64,000 bases of DNA from Cloeon dipterum. Lineage: Eukaryota; Arthropoda; Insecta; Ephemeroptera; Baetidae. Under the pieces are notes generated by a model. That model did no database searches. It worked only from the letters and a program-made list of their open reading frames with translations, and was not told the DNA's origin. A program made the position numbers and the translations under genes. This document shows, piece after piece, positions 1 to 9,700 of this stretch; positions within the stretch are counted from its first letter, which is position 1; the number at the start of each line of letters is the position of its first letter. The stretch spans positions 34,279,883-34,343,882 of the forward strand of contig NC_088789.1 in NCBI RefSeq assembly GCF_949628265.1. The letters run 5' to 3'.

Positions 1-47
1 ATAGATAGAAAAATATATAATTTATCACCTATATAGGAACAGGAAAC

Positions 48-2850
48 GAGTGACAGGCAACTGTGACCCGCGGCAACTGTGCCCTAAGTTAAAATGGTGG
101 GAAGAGAAGGAGTGTGGCATCAGGGTTTCGTCTTTAGGAAGGGTCTCTCGAGGGTGGTTGTGGCCTAAAAGCACTGCTACTTTAAATAAAAATAAATTTG
201 CTTACAATATCGTTGATTTCCTGCTTAATTCGCATCGTATATATTTAAAATGTGTGTTGATATCAAGATAATAACATGCGGCAATCGAGTCTGCTCTTAG
301 TTAATTAAATTCTGAAAATTTTACTTAGGGCACAATTGCCACGAGTCACAAGTTGCCGTTCACTCGCTTCAACTGTGACACAGAGACGAGCTTGCAACGC
401 AGCACCCTCCGATCGAGGGTGTTCAGCCCTTGCACATATTTAGGCTGTGCATCAAAAGGGGGCGCGCTGCTTCACAATTAAAAAAGTCGCTCGCAGGTCA
501 AACTTTTCCTTTGCAGCCGACCGCTTTTCTGTGTGTTTGACAATAAAGCATTGACTGGTGCGATGCTGGGGGTGCGTGAAAAATCAAGAAGTGAACAGAC
601 ATCCTCCTTGCTCGGGGTTAACGCACTAGAGAAATTATTTTATAACGTTGTTTAGTTCACTCGCTATCAAAAAAATAATTTTGTACTCATCACTGGTAGT
701 AATAAAAAAATTAAAATAAATTATTCTCTTTTCGAATAATTACGTGTCTGATTTAATCTTAAGCCAATGAACTAAACAACGTTATAATTTCTTTATTTAT
801 AGCTGTTTCGATAAATTTAAGAATGTGAAACGGTCAATGCCTAGATAATTCCATTATATATTTTTACTCTCTGAAGTATTAACTCGATATAAATGTTTTT
901 TATGGAAAACATGCCTGCACGGCAAAATAAAAAAATCTTTGCAATAAAATAATAGCATATGCGGCAATGTCCTTATTTTGCAAAATATGGTTATTGCTAT
1001 CTGCGAAAAAGATTGACCGGACATCGCACACTTATTGCAATGGAAAATAATGGAATCACTCGGCTTCTCAATCTCAATAGCCATGCAGCAGCTGCGAGAA
1101 GCGAGCACACACACCGCTCGCATCAGCCGCTGCAATGGGTCCGTGTCTATAATTAATTATTTTTCCGATTAAGCTCGCGAAGATTTCGACCAGAGGAACA
1201 TTTTTGGAAAGAACGAAAAATTGTCTTTAACTAGGTGGTAATTTAGATCCAGAGCGTTGATTATGCCAAGAGGGCAGCGGCTGACCTTGACCTCTTGAGG
1301 GCTTTAAAATACATTAAGTCCAAACTACTCGTGAAATCGTACATAAACTGACCTCAATGGTGTCAATCCGTCTATTCGTTGCAAAATTATAAAGTCCAAA
1401 AGCTGCACGTCTTTGTAACGTTTTTAGTACATTTTAAATTCATTTAAATTCAACCAACAACTGAGGGGGAAAATCAACGGTTGAACAAACTTCCAGAATT
1501 TTTGAGCTGCGTGCAGTATTTTGCATTAGCTATTGCATCAACAAAAACGACTAATTAAATACACATACTGTAAATTATAAAATTGAAGTTTAAGTCTAGA
1601 TCGTTGCTTTTTTCGGCAAACTCGTAATGAACTTTTGTAAATAGAATTGTGATTTTTATCTTGTGTAAAATAATCATTGCTTTAACTGTACGAGGGAGCG
1701 AAATAATGAGAAAAAATGAAATTTTATACCGACTTTGGTCTTCTCGTACAAGCCCGCGTCGATTCATTCAAGAGTGCGCGGCCGGATTTTATTTTGCGCC
1801 AGATCGATCTATTTTATTTTCGGTTCTAATTGGCACAAACGCTTTGGTCTTGCAAAAATATATTTCAATTCTTACTTTAAAAATTAATTGGTCATGAACA
1901 ATTTTGCGCTAAACTTATTATTAACCGAGATATTAATTAAAAACACCAATTTTACAATATTTAAAATATTTAATCAACTAAAAATATGACAGTTGTGTAA
2001 CTAGTAAAAATAGATTGCCTTCATTGATCTGGAAATTACCAATGTCAAAAGAAAATTTTGATCTAAATATTTCCATTTTTTATTTTTTATTTAAACTTCG
2101 AACGCAAGAATATCAGTGCCTTTCTGCTATTTTTACGGTTCAGATGTCGCCATTCCACTGCGTTTTACAAATATAAATAAATGTATACTCAATTATCGTT
2201 TCGTTTGATAGCTTACTTTATAAAAACGATTTTAATTTAAAATACTGGTGTACGGCACAAATTTTCCCACGCTCTTGATATTCGATTTTTGTGGATGAGA
2301 ATCCAAGAACGGTTCTTTCGTGATTTTTCACGCAACCCCAGCAACCCCAGTCAATGCATTATTGTCAAAGCACACAAAAGCGATCGGCTGCAAAGGAAAA
2401 GTTTGACCTGCGAGCGACTCTTTCAATTGTGAAGCAGCGCGTCCCCTTTTGATGCACAGCCTAAATATGTGCACGAGCTAAACACCCTCGGAGGGTGCTG
2501 CGTTGCAAGCTCGTCTCTGTGTCACAGTTGAAGCGAGTGAACGGCAACTTGTGACTCGCGGCAATCGTGCCCAAAGTAAATTTTTCAGAATTTAATTAAC
2601 TAAGAGCAGACTCGATTGCCGCTTGTTATTATCTTGATATCAACACACATTTTAAATATATACGATGCGAATTAAGCAGGAAATCAACGATATTGTAAGC
2701 AAATTTATTTATTTAAAGTAGCATTATATTTAGGCCACAACCACCCTCGAAAGACCCTCCCTAAAGACGAAACCCTGATGCCACACTCCTCCTCTTCCCA
2801 CCATTTTAACTTAGGGCACAGTTGCCGCGGGTCACAGTTGCAGCACCCTG
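48..2850. repeat. 2.8-kb nested inverted-repeat (foldback-like) element
   Basis: The first ~540 bases return in inverted orientation at about 2315-2850, leaving a non-coding interior of about 1.7 kb. Each arm is itself a smaller inverted repeat: the sequence near 50-98 (core GGCAACTGTGACCCGCGGCA) returns inverted near 320-365, and the same happens near 2527-2580 and 2800-2848. So two copies of a ~320-bp MITE-like unit sit at the ends of a larger inverted structure. I see no transposase frame. The arms look around 90 percent alike by eye. It could be a foldback-type DNA transposon or an inverted duplication of a MITE and its flank. The left edge lies close to the window start. Confidence 0.8.
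634..791. repeat. Small inverted-repeat element inside the 2.8-kb element
   Basis: The block near 640-662 (core ATAACGTTGTTTAGTTCA) is repeated in inverted orientation near 764-788, separated by about 100 AT-rich bases. This is the layout of a short MITE. It lies in the unique interior of the larger inverted structure, so it is probably a separate insertion. Confidence 0.65.
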
Positions 2851-2938
2851 CGACCGATTATTTGACTAGAAACCGTTTATAAAACCGATTATTGGCCTCT
2901 GAATTTCCGACTATAATAATCGATTATTTCTCTGCCAA

Positions 2939-3365
2939 ACCAACCCGTTGGCTCGCATTGTTAAGGAATTCTCAGGAGCAATGGGAGGTATTTGAGCAGT
3001 TGGGAGATCTAATACTGGCTACCCAATGTCAGAAATGGCAAAAAGTGGTTAGTTTAGTGACTCGAATTGCTCAAATTGCTCAACGGGCTGGTAGGCGCAC
3101 CGGCGCCGACTCGCTACTTGCTGGTTTGCACCTTTCCAGCATGCGTGATTTGGCTTCACGGGACAAAATGTCTAGCGTTTCAATACAGTCCTCGGTGCGG
3201 AGGCAAGTGGCCCTTGAGTGGGCTGGGTCCCTGTGCGGCCTTGTGCGCCCATTCAATCCGTTCGAGGTGTTATTGGGACCAGGGTTTCAGCATTCGTGCT
3301 AGTGCAGCGCACGCCCTTCCCGGTCCTCCGGTCCTCGGACAGGGATAAAAAGAGCAAAAAAAATC
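2939..3365 (+). repeat. Dispersed repeat family 1 (longest copy)
   Basis: A non-coding block that ends in a GGGATAAAAAGAGCAAAAAA tail. Related copies are at 13157-13350, 30395-30665, 40700-40950, 48405-48665, 58695-59095 and 61221-61432, in both orientations. The best conserved stretch includes GAGGCAAGTGGCCCTTGAGT. The 136-codon open frame here is not kept in other copies, so I treat it as chance. The A-rich 3-prime end suggests a SINE-like element, but I could not confirm RNA polymerase III boxes. Confidence 0.75.
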
Positions 3366-3393
3366 GACTATTTTTGCACATCCCTAGCAATTA

Positions 3394-3545
3394 GTGTTCG
3401 AAGCCGCCAACAGATGGTGACACCTTTCCTAATAAATTTAATTTTAAGGCACTTCCGCTACGATTTCAGACTAAATTCTGCCACTGCGCATTCTTCACTT
3501 AATATTAATATACGGTGGCGCCATCTGTTGGCGGCTTCGAACACA
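3394..3545. repeat. 152-bp MITE overlapping the 3-prime end of a receptor gene
   Basis: The ends are near-perfect inverted repeats of about 31 bp: GTGTTCGAAGCCGCCAACAG at 3394 and its complement ending at 3545. The right end overlaps the last codons and the stop of the minus-strand receptor gene at 3505-5372, so its C-terminus is element-derived. No clear target-site duplication was seen. Confidence 0.8.
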
Positions 3546-5372
3546 GACGATTTATAAAAATGGTTTGTAGACTCTTGAGCCCATTAAACTGTGTCATTTG
3601 AAGACTTGTTGACGTTTCGCCACTGCTGCGTGCACGTGCAATAAAAAATCTTTTTCCTAAAATGAAACAAAAGACAACAAAAATGAGAAGAGTTATCAAA
3701 ATCGAAGAGTTAATCAGGTGTTCTCTGGTTGCTGATATTTCTTCAGCGTGTGATGGCTTTTCGAAGGGGCCTTGCTGGTATTGAATGAGCAGATCCTTGG
3801 GGCACCAACCTAAATTTAATAAATTTGAAGTTACTTTAAAAATTTAATATCAAATATTATTTTACTTGAATTACTGAGGCATTTGACGCTGAAAGTGAAG
3901 GAGCCAGCTTTGGTTTTGTTGTGTTGGACGGAGCAATTGCACACCACCCTAATGTCTATTGAAGCGATCTTTGGAAAACTTGTGCACTGTGTTCCGCTGC
4001 TTGTCGCGTTATATTTGCAAAAGTCGTATTTCAGTTCCTTTGCTGCAAAATTAGACGGGTTATATCAGTTGAAAACATTTTCATGGGAAAATGTAAATTA
4101 TACAGGTTAAATGAGAAAAGCTTATCACAAAGAATAGCGACATCTATAGGTTACAAACTGAGTTTACGCGAGTGTGAGCGGGAACCGCTACAATCTCAAA
4201 TTTCATTGACACAAGCTTTAGAGAGAATAATATTGAATTGGGAAGGGGCATATGTAGGGATGAGCATAACCGATTATTTATTTCTGTATTAGATTATAGG
4301 AAGGAATTACGATGCGCAGTATTTTCCTATATTATGAATTTTATTAAAGCTGTTGTAGTTGGCTGCGGGTGAGGACTGCGACTTGTGGACATAGGACGAC
4401 ATCGGAAATTAGTAGTCTTGGCTGCGTGGCTGAATGTGTGTAGTGGTAGTGAGGCTCAGAGAGTGGGACGGAATAAAGACTCGGGACGTGTCCGAGTGGG
4501 TTCGCCAGGGACTTCGGTGAAGCGGGGCGCAGCATCCGAAGTGTGGTACCGCTTAAGCCCAGGGGTGCGATCGACAACATCGGGGACGGAAGCTACATCG
4601 TCTCGCTGCGATGGCGATCTTTACGTCTTACAGGGTCCTCGTCCAGTTTGTCCTCAGGGTTGGTCCGGTCGTCTAGGCTGCTGCAGGAATTCTCTCTCTT
4701 TTGAATTGTGTCGCGTCGGTTTATATATGCTCGTCAAACAATGTGATTTGTCTGTTGTGTGAATTTGTGTGTTGCAGAATGGTCATTGTTTGACGGAATG
4801 TAGGTACCCTACAAGATCATCAATAAATGATGATAACTACTATGACATTATTCCCGAAAGGTTAAAATTTGATTCATTAGTTAATTTTGTAACAATTGTG
4901 TTACATATAACTAATCTAACTTTTAAACTTTTCCCGCACGAATTGGGAGAGTGCGTGAGGGAGCATGCGTGAGGCGTGAATAAAAGTTAGTAAGGAGTAA
5001 GTCAACAAGCAAAGAGTGCATGTGTTTGATTACTTCTCCTGAACCTACAATTTAGTATACAGTTACAAAGAGCAACAAGTACAACTACAACATCTTATTA
5101 AATTGTTTGTTTGTTTATTCTCACATTTAGTCATAATGCAGAAAATCTTACCAGAAAACCTCAAAATTGTCCAATTTATCGCATGTTATTGCATCCTCTA
5201 CTCTTATTAATTTTCTAAAAATAGTTGATATTTACTAACAATTGGCGCCGATCAGCAGTTGCCAGTTGTCCTCGGTCTTGTTTTCAAACTCAACGGAAGC
5301 ACAATTTGACCACGAAAAGGCGGTGATAAGTAGGAGAACAGTCAGGATTTCGTGGAGTGCTCTATGTACCAT
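3505..5372 (-). CDS. Six-cysteine single-pass receptor-like protein, copy 1
   Basis: Three exons: 5372-5240, 4042-3866 and 3809-3505, all with GT-AG junctions and phase 1 at both introns, giving 204 residues. Exon 1 encodes a signal peptide (hydrophobic LTVLLLITAFSW, likely cleavage near NCAS) followed by VEFENKTEDNWQLLIGAN. Exon 2 carries KELKYDFCKYNATSSGTQC and the CNCSV and VKC cysteines with several Asn-X-Ser/Thr sites. Exon 3 starts SWCPKDL, then a QYQQGPFEKPS stalk, a transmembrane helix (ILITLLIFVVFCFILG), basic residues (GKRFFIARAR) and a short tail. The last dozen residues (SKPPTDGATVY) are encoded in a MITE end. A CAG acceptor just upstream of the ATG suggests a 5-prime UTR intron. 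I do not recognise the ectodomain. The receptor role is inferred from topology. Confidence 0.8.
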
Positions 5373-5496
5373 TTTTATGAAGAAATCAATCTGAAAGTCG
5401 GAAAAAAATGTCAATATCATAGAGAAGATAATTTTTTTCATGACAAATTTTGCAAACAACTTTTGTATCATAGAAAGTGGGTGTTGGGTTGTCATA

Positions 5497-5563
5497 TTTT
5501 CCTAGAATGAAATGCTACTCTAAATTAATACATTGGCTATTCCCCTTAAACAATACATTCTAA
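5497..5563 (-). promoter_or_regulatory. Upstream block shared by family members
   Basis: A stretch of about 65 bases upstream of copy 1 is recognisably shared, in the same position and orientation, with regions upstream of copies 2 (13673-13760), 6 (30205-30290), 8 (40485-40555) and 9 (43665-43755). The core on the plus strand is like TTCTAAATTAATACAT followed by GGCT. It may be promoter or a non-coding first exon. Its role is inferred only from conservation. Confidence 0.5.
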
Positions 5564-6249
5564 CGTAATTAGCATTATTTTGAAGTTGATATGTCATGAA
5601 TTATTTTGTATGCAGGGGAGATTGTAAAACATATTTCAGTTGGAATTATTCATTATTCATAACCGCAACTGCTATATAAAAGGAAGTCGCAAACCACCAC
5701 ATTATCACATGAATTCAAACCAAGCACACATCCTGCTTCCTCTGCGTTTCGGCCTGCAAATATCTGGTTTCAAGATAAATAATTCTCTTTTTTTCTCGGT
5801 GATTCCTCAACTTTTTGAGTAAATGATGTCGCCTTTAAAAACAAATCGTTTCTTCATCAGTGATCCGACAAATACAGCCCCTCCTGGAATACTTCGTTAT
5901 GCAGCAGAGAGCAGAGGAGACTATTGTATATACGCCCTTTTTGCATGTTCCATATTGAGATCAATCGAATTGTATACAAACTATGTAAATACTAAAACCA
6001 GATGGCGCATGGCTGACGTCTGACGCTATTAATACCAAAACGTAAACATGCGCTAGCTAGTGGTCTATTTTTTCTACCCTTTCAAGACCATAATTATAGT
6101 AACGCAACCCAGACCCGCTCGAACCCGATTTTTTCAATTCATCTGATTGCATTGCCTCGACCCGATATTCAGGGCCCTCGGTCTCTGATTGAAGAATGTG
6201 CAATTGCAATGCATTGGAATTTATTTTCTGAGAGCGTAAGAGGACGAGA
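5564..6249. other. Intergenic, nothing recognised
   Basis: AT-rich sequence. The short open frames here (for example 5640-5822 and 5823-6023) have no family resemblance or splice support. No repeat pairing was noticed. Confidence 0.5.
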
Positions 6250-6608
6250 ATGAGAGTTATTTCCTGGTTTGAGCCATGATTCGATTTTTTAAATTACCCG
6301 CCCCCGGTAGACTAACACGGAACCCGGCCAAACCAAAAATTTCCTGGTACCGCCGGGTTTACCCGAGTATTTTCGGACACCACAAAATACCCCGACCGGC
6401 GCAATGTAAAAACACCCCTCACAAAGTAGGTCCTTGGCAGCCAAAATAGCTTTAAGATCCCCTTTCTGAACCTCCGCCACGCAAAATACTCGGGTAAACC
6501 CGGCGGTACCAGGAAATTTTTGGTTTGGCCGGGTGCGGGTTTAGTCTACCGGGGGCGGGTAATTTAAAAAATCGAATCATGGCTCAAACCAGGATATAAC
6601 TCTCATTG
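6250..6608. repeat. Long-armed hairpin MITE
   Basis: Two arms of about 125 bp (6250-6374 and 6484-6608) are almost perfect inverted copies of each other, including the GC-rich core TTACCCGCCCCCGGTAGACT. The spacer is about 109 bp. As single-stranded DNA or RNA this would form a very stable hairpin. The near identity of the arms points to a young insertion or to gene conversion between arms. Confidence 0.85.
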
Positions 6609-7329
6609 GCCGTCTAACTGTCGAAGGAATTAGTATTAATTATTCTGAGGGACAGCGAAGGATTTGATGACTCACTGACTCATCAACACGAGCGGAATTT
6701 TATTTTTAGCTCCTGTGGCATGCGAGCTGTAAAGTAAGAGGACGGCGGCGGCGAGCACGCTTTTAATCACATTTTCTGGTGTCGCTGTGTGGCAGAAAGT
6801 CTTAAATCATCTTTTTTTAGAGTTGATTTTAGGGTGATATCTTGAAAATAACATGCGATAAAAAATTTAGATAATTATGCGGATATCACTCAGAGTGATC
6901 ACTATTTATAGGTTTCAACCACGAATTTAGTCACATAGTATGTCGTACCCGGTCCCGTGAGTATGTGACGCAAACGGTATCCATGGAAACCAGCGGCAAT
7001 TTTTGCGATGGAAGTCGCAGTTTATAAAATAGTACCCGGCAGGCAGCCAAAAACTGGCGACTGCGTGTGGTTCAAAATTTGAACAAAAAAGGCGGCGATA
7101 CTCGGAGCGTTCGCTCAGACCTCTATACTTACCAGTCAAGTGAAGCAAATTTTAAAAGGATTTACGGCGTTTTATATAGAGGGCTCTAAAACTGGCGCAA
7201 AATAAATGTCTAAAAACTTGATATATATTTGATATTTTAATTAAAAGTTGACCTATCGACTTCCTAACAATAAATTTTAACTAAATTAATTATTATCATC
7301 AGCTCTTGCTTAAAATCAGCAATCACAGT
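6609..7329. other. Intergenic, nothing recognised
   Basis: No gene. The open frame at 6927-7148 has no recognisable features. Confidence 0.45.
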
Positions 7330-7640
7330 TAGACATCTGAGCCAGCCGACTCAGCCGGTCCTAGAGAGAGGAACCGGGATGGGTTTTTGGTCCCGTGCCT
7401 GTCCCATTTTTTTCTCTCGGGTTCGTCCCTGTTCGTTCTTAACCTTGTCCCTGTTTAGTCCTGTCCCCCCCCCTGAAAACCTTAAAAAATTCGTAAATTT
7501 TTAAAGTTTTACTTAACTTTAAATATTAGCTATTATTTGTCGGTAAATAACAATTTTATGTAAATTGTTAACCTCGCAGGAGTGCTTTCTTTTAAAAACA
7601 GGTCGGCGGAGACAGTGAAATTTTCCTCGTCCTGCATGGT
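7330..7640. repeat. Dispersed repeat family 6
   Basis: Paired, in inverted orientation, with 24180-24475. Shared parts include the GTCCCTGTTTAGTCC and GGACAGG-type runs and the CCTCGCAGGAGTGC segment. Purely non-coding. Shorter related GGTTTCCGG-rich pieces occur at 20465-20635 and 26540-26660. Confidence 0.6.
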
Positions 7641-7739
7641 CGCGGTAAAATTGCGCATCGCTTAATGTGAGGGTGGCGGTGGCGCCGCCGGCTGCTGATC
7701 CGCAGGTGGACATGGAAAATTAGCAATGTTAAGGCTTAA

Positions 7740-8140
7740 GCGTAAATTAGAACCGCTATAAGCGCGGGGCCAGAGGGCGCCGACATGCGGATCAGCGTCT
7801 CCCGGCGCCACCTTTCACGACACTCAACAAACACCCAAATTTTATTTGTCGCTAATTGATTGTTGCCCTTTTCTTGCAACAAGCAAATTCGCGTTCGGTT
7901 GTTGAAAGTTGTGCAAACCTTCCGCTACCATAAAGTATATTGCTTCGCAAAGACCTGCATTTTTTTCCGGAAAGCCTACTGCATAACAAAAAAACTATTT
8001 TTTGCGAGATTTTCTGCAATATTTTGCGCATTTTTATGGAATATAAAAAATTATCATGTTTCATGTTTGATGACCAATAATAGGAATTTTACAAAATCAG
8101 TATAAAAGTCAATGTTAATGGGTTCGCCAATTTTGCAGTG
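7740..8140. repeat. Dispersed repeat family 4 (well preserved copy)
   Basis: Matches 36740-37150 in inverted orientation over about 400 bases, including the CGGCGCCACCTTTCACGACA segment and the ACCTGCATTTTTTCCGGAAA segment. Degraded relatives lie at 8876-9170, 23630-24180, 30750-31110 and 50200-50520. The open frames on both strands here are not conserved as protein. Confidence 0.75.
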
Positions 8141-8486
8141 CGTAAAAATGCATCACTGAAAACCATTGAAAGCCATTTATAATTGTTAGAGTCACTTACG
8201 TTCCAATAAAACCACATCATAAATCATTGTTAGACAGCAGTTAAATGGCGGTGTATAATTTCTACTTTTCCATTTGATAAAATACAGAGAATTCAAAGAT
8301 AATAACGTAATTTATATAAAGGAGATTAATTTATCAATCAGTTTGCTAATATTTGGAGAAACTGGACTATTTATTTGAGTTTAGAAGTTGCTGAGAATAT
8401 TCAGTCGCGCGCTCTTGCCAGGCCAGCAAGACGCAGATATTTTATTCTAAGGATTTCGGACTGCTCACAAGCAGTGAGGCAATTAA

Positions 8487-8875
8487 TATTTCTAAAGTCT
8501 CGTAATTATTCCAACTCGTTGCCGCGCCTGAGCAGCCGAGTTGGTAATAATTATGACCGATTGTTGGCACTATTAATCAGCCGAGTTAAATAATATAGTT
8601 CAGTGGATCACAGTTTAAGGAGAGCAATTTTATTGTTGGTAGAATAATTACAGAGAGCAAATATAATAATAAGCGAATTAGTAATATTGAGGAGAGGCTT
8701 TTGAGAACGGCTTGGCCCAGCAGCAGATAGAGAGAAGTATCGGCGCGGCGGCGGCGGCGGCGCAGGTCTGCTCGGCACGTCGGACAGCCCTCCCGGCTCT
8801 GCGTGGACCGTAAGTTACAGGGAACAGCCAGGCATAACATTTTTCGTGGTGTTACAGAGAGAAAGGTTACCACAG
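8487..8875. repeat. Dispersed repeat family 5
   Basis: About 390 bases nearly identical (roughly 90 percent by eye) to the reverse complement of 21957-22357, which lies in intron 1 of another receptor copy. It contains an internal hairpin (TAATTATTCCAACTCG against CGAGTTGGTAATAATTA). No terminal inverted repeats and no coding frame. The high identity means recent activity. Confidence 0.8.
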
Positions 8876-9170
8876 TACAAATCACAGAAAACCCCGCAAA
8901 AAACAGATTTTTATGCAATTTCGCACTTTTTTATGGGAGATAAAAAATTCTCATGATGGATAACCGAAAATAGGAATTTTTACAAAATCAGCATAAAATC
9001 CACTGATGGTTTGACCAATAGACTAAACATTTAATTCTTTAATCATCATAACTTTCCAAAATTTCAGCTTTTTACGGCGCGAAATATGGCTTTTTTGGGG
9101 TTAAATTTGGAAAAAAGGCGGCAAACCCCAAAACTGTTGGTATTGCCAGCTGATTTTTTGTACATAACGA
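8876..9170. repeat. Degraded family 4 fragment
   Basis: Shares the AAAATCAGCATAAAA, TTTACGGCGCGAAAT and GGGGTTAAATT pieces with other family 4 copies. Strongly diverged. Confidence 0.45.
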
Positions 9171-9429
9171 AATTGACGAACCCCGTGACTTATGAAAAAC
9201 GATTTCCCACTTAATTCACTTCTTTTATCTGAAAATTTCATTGCTCCTATTCTTATAATAAATTTAAAATTTGATCATTTGAAAGGAAAAACACAGATGC
9301 ATTAAAAAAATCTTCATAAACCTTACTTTTGACGTCTATTTTGTACCATAAAACGCAACTTATTAAGGCCCGGATAGCCCATCGGGCGAATCGGGCAATG
9401 CCCGTGGGCCGCGGCCCAAGTGGGCCGCC

Positions 9430-9700
9430 GGGCCGGACTGGCCGCCCGCCGACACTTGATTAGCTCAATTCCTTAAAATAGCTCGTCTCGTTGTGCGCTC
9501 CGCCATCACGCTACACAAACACCCAGACTGAAAATTTCAGCGTTGTGTTCTTTTTGGTTTTGAGAAATTCTTCCAAATTTTCAAAAAAAAGTACCATACA
9601 TTCGATTCATCAGGTTCTTTGCAACTCTAAATCTCGGGTTTTAACCATCAGAATTGCAAAAAAATACCCACCGTTCGGCTCGTCTCGACATCCACTAACC
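9430..9700. repeat. Dispersed repeat family 7
   Basis: Matches 45635-45870 in inverted orientation, including the ACACAAACACCCA and GAAATTCTTCCAAATTTTC segments and ATCTCGGGTTTTAACCATCA. A GC-rich run of GGGC/GGCC words at 9367-9455 precedes it. The 101-codon open frame at 9491-9796 is not preserved in the partner. Confidence 0.65.

Noticed and set aside
2892-3302. 136-codon open frame
   Set aside because: It lies in dispersed repeat family 1; other copies do not keep the frame.
3883-4110. Plus-strand frames opposite receptor exon 2 (also at 12862, 39673 and 43077)
   Set aside because: They recur only because they are antisense to the conserved exon 2. Splice sites and the signal peptide and helix logic hold only on the minus strand.
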